Below, piece by piece: positions 35,357 through 44,917 of a DNA stretch of 64,000 nt (within the stretch, counting starts at the first letter, position 1; every line of letters starts with the position of its first letter). The position numbers and the translations under genes were made by a program. A model generated the notes under the pieces. It made no database searches. It saw only the letters and a list, made by a program, of their open reading frames with translations, and was not told where the DNA came from. Origin of the DNA: Symsagittifera roscoffensis (taxonomy: Eukaryota > Xenacoelomorpha > Acoela > Convolutidae). Location: positions 44,158,759 to 44,222,758 of the forward strand of contig NC_087063.1 in the NCBI RefSeq assembly GCF_963678635.1, given 5' to 3'.

Positions 35357-38300
35357 ATGGAGAAGTTAAGAATTCAGCAAGAGCAGTCTCTTGGGTCTCT
35401 TGACACAAAGATAGACGCGATGATGGAGAGGCGAACGCAGGCTATCATGGATAGGTTGGACGGGCTACTAAGCAGCAAGAGTGGACCAAAAGAAGGAGAG
35501 CCGAACTCGGGAGGTCCCAGCAGGGAACCGAGGGTGAACTTCAATGAACATCAAAGGAGGAAGACAAATGGATCCACTAGAGGCAGGGGCAGTTCATCAG
35601 GCTATGCCACAAGGGGTAATACAGCATGGGGCCCGAACAGTAGAGCAAGTTCAACGGGGAACAGACAAACCTCGAACGAACGACCAACGCAAAGCACACA
35701 TGCGACCGGGAGAAGCGATTCTGGCAACATGGGGCATACAAGCCCGAGGAGGAGTCACATGGGCCAAGCGGGAAACGCTCATGGTGATTCGGATTGTAGG
35801 GATGTACCGCACACAGAGCCTTCGACAAGGTGTGAGGACACTCAGGCGGGACACTCAAGGGATGCTATGGCAATGGCCACAGCATTTGAACCCCTGAACA
35901 GGTCTTTGGAGACATTCCTGACGAGGTTATCTAGAACCAATGAACGCAGTGAAAAGTCCAGAAGAGTCTTTAAGAAACCAAGATGCTACAAAGACGAATC
36001 TGATGGCTGTATTGATACCTGGATAGAGGTAATGAAGCTGCATTTCGAGGAAGAAGACTTGTCTGAGAGACAGGAATGCAGCGCGCTCACCAGCAACTTA
36101 GAAGGGACAGCCCTGAACTGTGTCATGGCCAAGAAACAGTATCAACGTGACACTGCTGAAAAAATCTTCGAAATCTTATTGAACCGTTTCGGATCAGGGG
36201 TGCAGGGGCACCAGGCGATGATGCGCTTCGAGAAACGGAGGCAGCGGGAAGATGAAACTATAGACAAGTTTCTCGATGATTTGGAAATGCTGAGAAGACG
36301 CAGCCAACCGGATGAGTCAAATCGAAGGATGAACCTGGCCGTAGCCTCAAAATTCATCGATGGTGTGAAAAATGATGAACTTCGTACGATGCTAGCAACG
36401 CATTACACACCACTATCAACTAATGCGCCAACACCGGAGGAGTTGAGGCTCAAATCGAAAGAGTATCTATTGCTGAAACCTCCTTCGAGATCTGGATATT
36501 ACAAGAACAATTATGGCAATTTTAACAACGGACCAGCGAACCAAGGGAACAATTGGTACAAACCGAGGGACGATATGGACAAGAGACGCTCTTGTGCTAA
36601 TTGTAGTTCAACAGACCATCATGTGTCAGCATGCCCAGCTCATAAACAAGGCATGAAAGCAATAGGCTTTAGCCTCGAGGACGAAGATGCGTCAGAGTTG
36701 GAACATGAGGATTTCATGAGAGGAGTAATTGCGAAATTCGGCCCGAGGTGTTTCTTTTGCAACTTGGAAGGTCATTTTAAATCAGACTGTCCACAATTCT
36801 GGGATGCAGTGGCAGACATCAAGCATCCAAGGCATGAAGAAGCTTTATCAGGAGTGAAAGCGAGCAAGGCTCGACTTTTAAACGAAGCAGAGGCACGCAG
36901 GAAGGACAAACCTCAAGAGCTGGCGGCAAAGAAAATGCAAGCGGTAACAGGAGAAGCATGTGAACCGGAACCAGCAACTGCGGCCGATGACTTCAAGATC
37001 GATTACAAGGCAGCCGCAAAGGATGCTCTAAATAGAGTACAACAGGAACTGGTGACGAAAGAGATCGAACAAAGAGTGAAACTTGAACTGGAAAATGAAA
37101 AGCTTCAGGAGCAACTGAATACCTTCGAAGCAACGGAGTTCGAGGAGACGAAAACACCAAGCAGTTTAGATATGAAACTTAAAGTGATCTCCGGTAAGAG
37201 GTTCGGCATGGCGCCGCAAGGAAAGAAGATACAGTCGATAATCTCAGTGGCTGGACACCAGGTAATAAGAAATTTGAGTGAACCATCAGAGTTCACTTTA
37301 ATGCATTTGGACACATATGCAGATTATCTGAGGCAGGTGGAGCCACGCACTGAGTCGAGAGCTGTGCGAGCACTACTAACGACGGGTGGCCCTCGCATGA
37401 AGAAACTTCATGGACGCTACTTGGAGGTCTATGGGCCGTATCAAATAATGCTGAACGTGGATGGAATCAGCATCTACACCAGGACTTACATAACAACAGA
37501 TGATGATCAAATGGGGCAGATCTATTTGGGTGAAGAGGAACTCAAAGTCCGCAGGATAGGCCATGACGCCATGATGGAACAAGACGCGGTACAGATTGGA
37601 TATGAAGCAGATGTGACAGCACACCTGCTTGACACCAACGGAACAAAAATCGGAGTCACAGGGCTTCTGGACACAGGCGCGGTGGTGAGCGTGATGCCGA
37701 TAAAAACCTGGGAGAGAATGGGCTTCACGCGGGAAGATCTGATTCCTACGAATCTCCGACTAGCCGCTGCAAATCGAGGAGCTATCTACGTAGCCGGAAG
37801 AACACCGGTGACGGTCCTTCACATGGGAGGACGGAACCTTTGGATGAGCTTCCTGGTGGTAGAGAATCTGGACGACGCCGACCAATTCATCTTGGGCAGA
37901 GATTTTGTCAGGAACTTTGACGTGATGATTGACTTAAACAACGGTCTAATACAGATTAGAAACCCGGACCGAAAGTATGTTAAGAGACCAATTAATAGGA
38001 TAATAACAGATGAAAATAAGGTACCAGTTTTTTTGGATAGAAAAGTAAAGTTACAACCAGGACAAGCTGTAGTAGCAATTTTTAGAATGAGAAATTTAAA
38101 TTCGTTAAGTGATAGCAAACAGGTTTGCTTAGTACCGAATCCAAATAGTCAGAGTTCGGTGATTTTAGGCCGGAGCTTCTCGGTAACGCGAAACGGACTG
38201 TGTGTCAGTGTGTTGTTGAACACACTGGACACCACGGTTTCAATCCAGCGTGGAAAGAAGCTTGGTTACGCATTGCCGATGAGGACCGACTATGAAGAGA

Positions 38301-41300
38301 CACAAAACTTGAAGAAATATAGTGTGAAAGACTGTCCTTATCATGCCAATAAAGATAAAATTTTAAAGAGGATTGATGAATTAAAATCTATTCGTAAATT
38401 GTTTTCAATGAAATCCGAAACGGACGACGGCTTATCAAGCTGCTCGAATTTTCGGGAACGCCCCTCGTCATATGAACTAGATTCTGACAAACCGGTTTTG
38501 CCAGAAATAGAACATTTAAAAGGAAAAATAGGTGAGGGAGATTTTGAAAAATTGCGGGACCTCCTAGATCGGAACGCCGAAGTATTTTCAAAACATAAGG
38601 CGGACATCGGTTGCTGTAATTTCGTCGAACACGAAATCGAACTAGAAGAGGGCGCCGTTCCCCATAGGGAAGGCGCAAGGCGAATGACGCCACATAAATC
38701 GGAAGCGTGCCGAGCGGAAATAGAAATGTTGCTTGAATACGACATGATAGAACCCTCGAAATCACCATGGGCTTGCGGAGTAGTAATGGCGAAAAAGAAA
38801 GGGGGGCAGCTTAGATTTTGTTGCGACTTTCGTTACTTGAACGCGGTAACGATTAAAGATGCGTACCCGATACCGCGAATAGACGAGAGCCTATCCAAAC
38901 TTGGTGATGCAAAGTTCTTCACCACATTGGACTTGGGTTCTGCCTTCTGGCAGGTTCCTTTGCGGAAAAAGGATAGGGAAAAAACCGGTTTCGCGTGCGA
39001 ATTGGGGTTGTACCAGTGGAAGAGGATGCCCTTCGGCTTGTGCAATGCAACAGCAACCTTTCAAAGGCTGATGGCTCAGGCTTTGACAGGAGTGACCAAA
39101 AAGTACGGGAATCTCTTGATGTGCTACGTGGATGACGTTGTCATAGCGACACCAACCCTGGAGGATCACATTGATCGACTCGATGAGGTCTTCGGATGTA
39201 TGAAAAGAGCAGGCTTGAAATGCAAACCATCGAAATGTGAAATCCTTAGGGATTCGATCAAGTACCTGGGAAGAATGGTGGACCGGCATGGTGTGAGGCC
39301 AGATCCAGAAGCAGTAGAGGCTGTGCTGACATGGAAAGCTCCTAGAACGGACACACAGCTCCTGAGCTTCCTAGGGTTTGCCAATTACTACCGTGAATTC
39401 ATTAAAGGATATGCGGACAAGGTGTATCCGATGCAGAAGCTGATGCGCAACAAAGGGAAGAAGTTCGAATGGAACGATGAAGCACAAGTTGCTTTCGAGA
39501 ACATAAAGCGGGAACTGTGCGAAGCGCCAGTGCTAGGCATGCCTACAGAAAAGGGCATGTATGTTCTTGACACAGACGCATCGGTGGTGGCCATCTCAGG
39601 AATATTGCATCAAGAGCAAGAATGGAACGGAAGAACAGTCCTCCGTCCCATTGCATACGGCAGCAAGGTCTTGAGTGACACAGAGATGAAATATGGCGCA
39701 CCGAAAGCAGAAATGTTTGCAGTAGTCACCTTCGTGGAAAAGTACCGTGCATACTTGGGGAGCGCTCCCTTCAAGTTACGCGTGGACAACAGAGCGTTAT
39801 CCTGGTTGAAGACCTACTCGATGGATCAGAGTTATATTGGTAGATGGATAGTCAGATTGGATGGCTACCATATGATAATCGAACATAGGATGCGTGATAA
39901 ACATCAGAATGCTGACAGTCTCAGCAAGAAAACTGAGTTCTATGAAAGATTGGAGCAGAAGCAGGCCAATCAGGCGGAAGTAAAGGAGGGATTCTCGTTT
40001 CTGGACAAAGAAACTTATGAAGCGCTTCCCTTAATGAGATGGTTGGATAAGTCTGGACATCCAATTCCGGGGCATCCTGAGTTACCTGTAGAGAAAGCAG
40101 CCGAGATAAAGATCCTGTCAAGGGAGGACCCGGTCCCCTTGGATTTGTTGCTGCGCTCGAACCTGGTCCAGCAAGAACTCTCTCGCATGAATATAAACAG
40201 CCTCTCATTATTGGATAAAACGGTGCAAGTCACACCACAAGTAATGCGGATGCTGGGTGGATTGTTAGAAAGAGAAGTGACCAGAGATGACCCCGAGTGG
40301 ACAGCAGCAGTGGCATCGCTAACAGTCAGTAAGAAAGTGAAGATCATGCCGTCCAGACAACAGCACGAAGAGAACAAGAGGGATTGTAGGACAATAGTTC
40401 AGCAACTAGTATCCTCAATACCCCAAGAGATTTTAACCAGTACTTCTTACGGACGGAAAGAACAGGGGAGCAGCAAGCGAAAAAAAACCGTCACCTTTGT
40501 AGACCGGGAAAAAGAGGGTGAAGAGGTAGAACAAAATCTGCTGCAAGACTATTTGTCCGGGGAGAAGGATGAGGAGAAAAACCAGCGATCACAAGATCAA
40601 CACCCGGGACAAGGAAATTTGTCCGGGGAGTCCGAGATAGACGAGAAAATTCCTGAGGAGAAGCAGGACCTAGAGAACAAAGTTTTGTCCGGGGAGTTCA
40701 GATGGATGCGAAGGAAATACGGACATGATCTGGAGGAGCGTGCAGTCTCCAGCACAACACCTTCGACGGATGATAAGTCAGAAAGCTCGAGAATGAACAC
40801 CTATTCAGACAGGGATTCGACCTCGGGATCAGAACTGTCAGAACTGGCGATACACACGCTACTAGTGGAAACTCGGGCGAGAAACCTGGACAGAGAGGTG
40901 TACCAGGATCCTGACAGTGATCGCTACCTAATACCAAGCGAAAGAGTCTTTGACAACGCAGCGGATGACTTAGAAACGATAGCGGTATCGAAACGTTCGA
41001 TAAGCCTGTTGCCGCAGAAAGAGGTAGTCAGGACTGATCTTCAGCCGTTTCAACAAGAAACACAACCGTTGGCGAAGATTTGGTGCGTTAAGATGGAAGA
41101 AGACACACATCAGCCCAACGAGCTGAACAGTCAGATGAGAGTCATGAAGACGTACTTGAAGGCGAGATACAGACTCTCGGACCTTCTAAGGGCGCAGAGA
41201 AATGATCGCATGACAAGCAACCTAAAAAGGTGGATAGAAAACGGTGCACCTGACAAAGGTGACCTGGAAGAAGACAGCTATAGGATCCTGAGACAATACT

Positions 41301-42358
41301 TCATGCAGAAGGAGGGGAGATTATATCTGAACAAGGACGGGATCGTGGCTTGCAGGAGAAGAGAAGAAGACAAGGTCTTATACAAATATAACGCGATAGT
41401 GTTGCCGCAACTCTATCAGACAGAACTATTATTCAGGTCGCATGATCAGATGGGCCATCAAGGGATCGACAAAGTGTATCAGAGGATCCTGAAGCGCTTT
41501 GAGTGGCCTGGGATGAAAAAGGCATGCGAGAAATGGGTGACAGCATGTCTGTCATGCCAACAGGTCAAGGATCCTAGGAAGTTGCGATTTCCTTTACAAT
41601 CAATTGAGTCGTCTGAATTCAACGAGGTGGTGCAGATAGATCACCAGAAGATATGCATGACAGACAGCGGTTACAACCAAGTCTTGGTCATGATAGATCA
41701 CTTCACGAAGTATGCAGAGGCCGTGCCCTGCATAACTGCCTCAGCGGAAGAGACATGCGACCACCTGATCAATACGTGGATAGCAAGACACGGATGTCCA
41801 AAGACGTTTCAATCGGACAATGGAACGGCTTTCGTAGGCGAGCTTACGAAAGAGCTTATGAGACGGTCACAAGTCGCTCAGGCTCACTCCACGACATACC
41901 ACCCTCAGACGAATGGCTTAGTGGAAAGACAGAATAGGACGTTAGTGTCGATGCTGAGAGTATATTGTTCCAGGTACATGACCGATTGGGACAGATACCT
42001 TCCGCAGGTGATGGGAGCTTACAATAGCACGCAACACTCCACCACTGGAGTCAGTCCACACATGATGCTGACGGGACACGAGAAGTCTTTACCCTTGACA
42101 TTCTTCTACCCAGAGTATGAGGGAAAGAAAACATCCCCACAGGTCTACGTGAGGGACGTGATCAGACGCCAACAGGAGTTGAACGACTTGTGTAGACGAA
42201 ACACTCAGCAGGCACAGGCAAGGCAGAGGAAAAGATTCGACAAGAAAGCAGCTGGTGCAAAGGCTTACTCGGTGGGAGACTACGTATGGGTATTTCAGAA
42301 CGTTATACCACCGAAAGGGACGAAAAAGCTCCTGAAAAGTGGAGGGGACCCTTCATGA
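35357..42358 (+). CDS. element A Gag-Pol: CCHC knuckles, protease, RT, RNase H, integrase
   Basis: 2333 residues. Gag capsid-like region at about 215-345; two CX2CX4HX4C knuckles at 413-426 and 465-478; retropepsin with DTGA at 772-775 and ILGRDF downstream; reverse transcriptase with LDLGSAFWQVPL, MPFGLCNA and YVDD at 1257-1260; RNase H with catalytic Asp1407, Glu1452 and Asp1477. A hydrophilic linker of about 490 residues holds three LSGE repeats spaced 22 residues apart (1733, 1755, 1777). The integrase has HHCC zinc ligands (His2029, His2034) and Asp2095, Asp2154, Glu2190. The domain order is that of Ty3/Gypsy. A 1-nt loss near 42338, seen against element C, ends the frame at TGA 42356-42358 inside the integrase C-terminal module. 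Confidence 0.95.
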   Translation: MEKLRIQQEQSLGSLDTKIDAMMERRTQAIMDRLDGLLSSKSGPKEGEPNSGGPSREPRVNFNEHQRRKTNGSTRGRGSSSGYATRGNTAWGPNSRASSTGNRQTSNERPTQSTHATGRSDSGNMGHTSPRRSHMGQAGNAHGDSDCRDVPHTEPSTRCEDTQAGHSRDAMAMATAFEPLNRSLETFLTRLSRTNERSEKSRRVFKKPRCYKDESDGCIDTWIEVMKLHFEEEDLSERQECSALTSNLEGTALNCVMAKKQYQRDTAEKIFEILLNRFGSGVQGHQAMMRFEKRRQREDETIDKFLDDLEMLRRRSQPDESNRRMNLAVASKFIDGVKNDELRTMLATHYTPLSTNAPTPEELRLKSKEYLLLKPPSRSGYYKNNYGNFNNGPANQGNNWYKPRDDMDKRRSCANCSSTDHHVSACPAHKQGMKAIGFSLEDEDASELEHEDFMRGVIAKFGPRCFFCNLEGHFKSDCPQFWDAVADIKHPRHEEALSGVKASKARLLNEAEARRKDKPQELAAKKMQAVTGEACEPEPATAADDFKIDYKAAAKDALNRVQQELVTKEIEQRVKLELENEKLQEQLNTFEATEFEETKTPSSLDMKLKVISGKRFGMAPQGKKIQSIISVAGHQVIRNLSEPSEFTLMHLDTYADYLRQVEPRTESRAVRALLTTGGPRMKKLHGRYLEVYGPYQIMLNVDGISIYTRTYITTDDDQMGQIYLGEEELKVRRIGHDAMMEQDAVQIGYEADVTAHLLDTNGTKIGVTGLLDTGAVVSVMPIKTWERMGFTREDLIPTNLRLAAANRGAIYVAGRTPVTVLHMGGRNLWMSFLVVENLDDADQFILGRDFVRNFDVMIDLNNGLIQIRNPDRKYVKRPINRIITDENKVPVFLDRKVKLQPGQAVVAIFRMRNLNSLSDSKQVCLVPNPNSQSSVILGRSFSVTRNGLCVSVLLNTLDTTVSIQRGKKLGYALPMRTDYEETQNLKKYSVKDCPYHANKDKILKRIDELKSIRKLFSMKSETDDGLSSCSNFRERPSSYELDSDKPVLPEIEHLKGKIGEGDFEKLRDLLDRNAEVFSKHKADIGCCNFVEHEIELEEGAVPHREGARRMTPHKSEACRAEIEMLLEYDMIEPSKSPWACGVVMAKKKGGQLRFCCDFRYLNAVTIKDAYPIPRIDESLSKLGDAKFFTTLDLGSAFWQVPLRKKDREKTGFACELGLYQWKRMPFGLCNATATFQRLMAQALTGVTKKYGNLLMCYVDDVVIATPTLEDHIDRLDEVFGCMKRAGLKCKPSKCEILRDSIKYLGRMVDRHGVRPDPEAVEAVLTWKAPRTDTQLLSFLGFANYYREFIKGYADKVYPMQKLMRNKGKKFEWNDEAQVAFENIKRELCEAPVLGMPTEKGMYVLDTDASVVAISGILHQEQEWNGRTVLRPIAYGSKVLSDTEMKYGAPKAEMFAVVTFVEKYRAYLGSAPFKLRVDNRALSWLKTYSMDQSYIGRWIVRLDGYHMIIEHRMRDKHQNADSLSKKTEFYERLEQKQANQAEVKEGFSFLDKETYEALPLMRWLDKSGHPIPGHPELPVEKAAEIKILSREDPVPLDLLLRSNLVQQELSRMNINSLSLLDKTVQVTPQVMRMLGGLLEREVTRDDPEWTAAVASLTVSKKVKIMPSRQQHEENKRDCRTIVQQLVSSIPQEILTSTSYGRKEQGSSKRKKTVTFVDREKEGEEVEQNLLQDYLSGEKDEEKNQRSQDQHPGQGNLSGESEIDEKIPEEKQDLENKVLSGEFRWMRRKYGHDLEERAVSSTTPSTDDKSESSRMNTYSDRDSTSGSELSELAIHTLLVETRARNLDREVYQDPDSDRYLIPSERVFDNAADDLETIAVSKRSISLLPQKEVVRTDLQPFQQETQPLAKIWCVKMEEDTHQPNELNSQMRVMKTYLKARYRLSDLLRAQRNDRMTSNLKRWIENGAPDKGDLEEDSYRILRQYFMQKEGRLYLNKDGIVACRRREEDKVLYKYNAIVLPQLYQTELLFRSHDQMGHQGIDKVYQRILKRFEWPGMKKACEKWVTACLSCQQVKDPRKLRFPLQSIESSEFNEVVQIDHQKICMTDSGYNQVLVMIDHFTKYAEAVPCITASAEETCDHLINTWIARHGCPKTFQSDNGTAFVGELTKELMRRSQVAQAHSTTYHPQTNGLVERQNRTLVSMLRVYCSRYMTDWDRYLPQVMGAYNSTQHSTTGVSPHMMLTGHEKSLPLTFFYPEYEGKKTSPQVYVRDVIRRQQELNDLCRRNTQQAQARQRKRFDKKAAGAKAYSVGDYVWVFQNVIPPKGTKKLLKSGGDPS
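40552..40696 (+). repeat. three 66-bp-spaced repeats with TTTGTCCGGGGAG
   Basis: TTTGTCCGGGGAG occurs at 40552-40564, 40618-40630 and 40684-40696, each encoding LSGE in the linker between RNase H and integrase. The sequence between copies has diverged, but these 13 bases have not. Confidence 0.85.
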
Positions 42359-43794
42359 TTACAGAGGTGCACCAGGAGGGACGCTTTTATAGACCCCATA
42401 CTGGCCGAGCCGCCCACTACGAGAACATCAAGCCACACAATCCATCGACAGAAGACTGGTGTATACCTGCAGACATGGAAGAAGGGGATTATCTAATGAT
42501 GGATCCTGCTTGTGAGATCAATGAAAAAGGCACCAGGGAGAAGAACGATGGAAACGAAGTCGTAGAGGAAGGCACGGATACACCATTGGACCTGGATCCC
42601 AACGAACAGATCGAAGCAGACGATGAAACCTTGCCCTACGCAGAGGAAGATTGGCAGGATTCCGAACAGACAGAGATTCCCAAGAACATGGAACCAGATC
42701 TTCCGTTCACGATGCAGACTCGTCAGAAAGACGGGATGAGACCAAGAAAGAAATACAATCCTTACGGGGACGACTTCGTAGTGGATAGGATAGATCTAAA
42801 GAAAATAGTGGAGGAAGTAGTGGGTTTAGAGGAAATAACCGTGTCACAAGACATTGACATAGTCGATGATCACAACGATGAGTGGGTTGACGACTGGTCG
42901 AAACCCGAGGTGGAGTTCGACGATGAGCAACAGCAGTCAAATGAACAAGACCTGACGAACCTGCGTGTCTTAGAGTGGCTGAACGAAATGACATCAGACC
43001 CTAAAAAGACCAGCGTTACGATTCAAGACGTAGATCGCGAAAGCGCGAAATACATTAAGACCGAACGAGATGATCCTTCCTGGGCTGCCCAGGAAGGACA
43101 ACTTCTCATTCCAGCTTCTAATCTTGACTTAATACCCGGTATGCGATCGACGGGGACGCCGATGGATATTTTTGTCCGGGGAGTGGGGGTAGGACTTACC
43201 CACACTGAAAACTTGATAATAAAAAAATTGAGAATAGCAAGAGAAACAGGAAACTTAGAAGCAGAAACAGGTGAAGAACCTAAGAAACCTGACATAGGCA
43301 GGGTAGTTGAGTCATATTTTAATTTACCAAATGAATATTCGAGTAACATAATACTAACAGACAGTGATTTCATACTCACAAACAGAACATGTGCGGTAGC
43401 TATCACCGCAGACATGAGTTTTAGGACGGCGCTAGCGGCAGATTTTAAGAGGGAATATAAAAACGTGGAATTCCTTTGGAAGCAAAGACCAGGGATAGGG
43501 GGCGTAGCAGCCTTACCCCCGGCGGTGTCGCAGATACCGGGAAAGTACTTATGCTTCTTGGTAACGAGGGCGACAGAGAAGCAGCACGTGGACCCAGAAA
43601 ACCTAGTCTTGTCTTTGACGAGGCTGAGGGACTTCCTTGTGGAAATGGACGTGAAGGAGCTTTCGCTTCCAGTGTACGATCCAAATAGAGGAAGACTGCA
43701 TCCTCGGGAATTGTACGCGCTTGTACACGTGATATTCTCTGATACGAACATGCAAGTATATCTACATAAGAAATATTACTTAAGTATAGGCTGA
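42286..43794 (+). CDS. element A Pol C-terminus: GPY/F module, acidic linker and TARG1-like macrodomain
   Basis: Overlaps the preceding frame; the real continuation of Pol enters this frame at about 42339. It begins with the integrase C-terminal module (WRGPFMITEVHQEGRFYR and AHYENIKPHN). An acidic, low-complexity linker follows to about residue 290. The last 200 residues resemble TARG1/C6orf130-type macrodomains, which bind ADP-ribose and remove it from acidic side chains: CAVAITADMSFRTALAADFK, then GKYLCFLVTR, the helix PENLVLSLTRLRDFL, and KELSLPVYDPNRGRL where TARG1 has a GCGLD loop. The DPNRG form is the same in element C, so the change is old. Binding or catalysis is therefore uncertain. 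Confidence 0.75.
   Translation: MGISERYTTERDEKAPEKWRGPFMITEVHQEGRFYRPHTGRAAHYENIKPHNPSTEDWCIPADMEEGDYLMMDPACEINEKGTREKNDGNEVVEEGTDTPLDLDPNEQIEADDETLPYAEEDWQDSEQTEIPKNMEPDLPFTMQTRQKDGMRPRKKYNPYGDDFVVDRIDLKKIVEEVVGLEEITVSQDIDIVDDHNDEWVDDWSKPEVEFDDEQQQSNEQDLTNLRVLEWLNEMTSDPKKTSVTIQDVDRESAKYIKTERDDPSWAAQEGQLLIPASNLDLIPGMRSTGTPMDIFVRGVGVGLTHTENLIIKKLRIARETGNLEAETGEEPKKPDIGRVVESYFNLPNEYSSNIILTDSDFILTNRTCAVAITADMSFRTALAADFKREYKNVEFLWKQRPGIGGVAALPPAVSQIPGKYLCFLVTRATEKQHVDPENLVLSLTRLRDFLVEMDVKELSLPVYDPNRGRLHPRELYALVHVIFSDTNMQVYLHKKYYLSIG
43171..43183 (+). other. fourth copy of TTTGTCCGGGGAG, different frame
   Basis: The same 13-mer as in the RNase H-integrase linker, but read here as FVRG rather than LSGE. 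Element C has TTTATCCGGGGAG at the equivalent place (61283-61295). Confidence 0.8.
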
Positions 43795-44200
43795 ATGATG
43801 TGCGAGAGGGTGTCAGGCCAAAGGACCAAGTTGCATGTAATATGTGATATGTGTGTTATGTTATGTTATGTTATGTGTTAGGTTATTAAGATCATGGGTA
43901 AGTAGGGGTTAGTGACCATGAACAACTAAATGACGATCTTGGGAATAGATCCAAAGTTTGGACTGTCCAATCTTAGGTCGAATTCCAAAATTTTAGAAAC
44001 CAATTGATTTTAATAAATTTTAGGATAAATATCTTTTTATCTGAACTGTCTTCTTTAAGCAGATTTTAACGATGTATGTTAAGGTGAAATTGACAAGTGT
44101 GACATTCGTGATTTCTTTTCTAGATCCTGATTGATCATTTAATTGCTCACTTGAGTCAAAACTTGAAATCGAAATCAAATTAAATTTGGAGAAGAACAGT
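43795..44200 (+). promoter_or_regulatory. spacer between pol and SGNH ORFs with candidate splice acceptor
   Basis: About 400 bp with a TTATG microsatellite-like run near 43856-43880. A strong acceptor, TGATTTCTTTTCTAG, ends at 44123, 77 bp before the next ATG. Element C has a comparable TTTTACTTTCAG ending at 62170 followed by a similar ATTGATTTGATC. Expression of the downstream ORFs from a spliced subgenomic RNA is inferred. Confidence 0.5.
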
Positions 44201-44917
44201 ATGGATAATTTCAACCTGGATGAATTGATGGACCTGGCAGAGGCATATGTAGGACCGATGGTAGATGCGATCTATCGTCGGCTGATCGAACGAGACTTCG
44301 CTCTGGAGGACCCAGAGGTGGTCATGTTGCTGACCGCCCTGATTAACATCTTGGGGCACGACAACCGTGGGGACCGCCCCACGGAAGTCCTGTTGATGGC
44401 AGCATATGGAGAGAGAGGAGTACTAGACCGCCCGAACATGAGAGTGATGAGGTGGAGAAACGGGGCTCTCTCAGGGAGTGACTTGGCGAATGAGCCTGGA
44501 CTGGGAAGTTCTAGGACTTACCAACCAGGTGAGATGCCAATGCCCTCTAAGCCCAAACCTGGGCTGACGAGAATGCATCGGGAGATGAACAGCGAGGTGA
44601 CCTCGTCTGGTTCACCACTGAGAGTAGCTGTGCCACCAAAAGGGGCGAAAGTAACACAGAAGGTTCAGACGAACCAAACCATACAAGATCTGGACGAGAT
44701 GAACGATCAGTTGAGAAGTACGAAGAAGGAGTTAGACGATATGACGAAGACCATGCTGGCGATGGAGGAAGACCGGGACATGTGGAGAAAGTTGTTTGAA
44801 GACTGCAACAAAAAGCAGGGTCAAGAGATCGAACGCTTAAGGCAGGAATACAAAGAGCGATCGGAGCAGGTGGCGTTGACGACGTCCATTGAGAAAGTGA
44901 TACCTGCAAGCTCTTGA
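44201..44917 (+). CDS. element A ORF upstream of the esterase: conserved N-terminal domain plus coiled coil
   Basis: 238 residues from ATG 44201. Residues about 40-120 hold a block shared with elements B and C: GDRPTEVLLMAAYGERG, a variable link, then LANEPGLG and GEMPMP. Residues about 160-225 are a heptad-rich coiled coil (DLDEMNDQLRSTKKELDDM). No enzyme family is recognised. Its stop overlaps the next start as TGATG (44915-44919). In element B the equivalent segments are in one continuous frame with the esterase, so in A this is either a frame break or a termination-reinitiation arrangement. Confidence 0.7.
   Translation: MDNFNLDELMDLAEAYVGPMVDAIYRRLIERDFALEDPEVVMLLTALINILGHDNRGDRPTEVLLMAAYGERGVLDRPNMRVMRWRNGALSGSDLANEPGLGSSRTYQPGEMPMPSKPKPGLTRMHREMNSEVTSSGSPLRVAVPPKGAKVTQKVQTNQTIQDLDEMNDQLRSTKKELDDMTKTMLAMEEDRDMWRKLFEDCNKKQGQEIERLRQEYKERSEQVALTTSIEKVIPASS

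Noticed and set aside
34357..35408. Long - strand frames opposite gag
   Set aside because: Mirror frames of a Ser/Glu-rich coding region; composition is Ser/Leu-rich and no family is recognised.
43023..43751. 242-codon - strand frame opposite the macrodomain
   Set aside because: The + strand frame has clear macrodomain similarity that is conserved in element C; the antisense frame has none.
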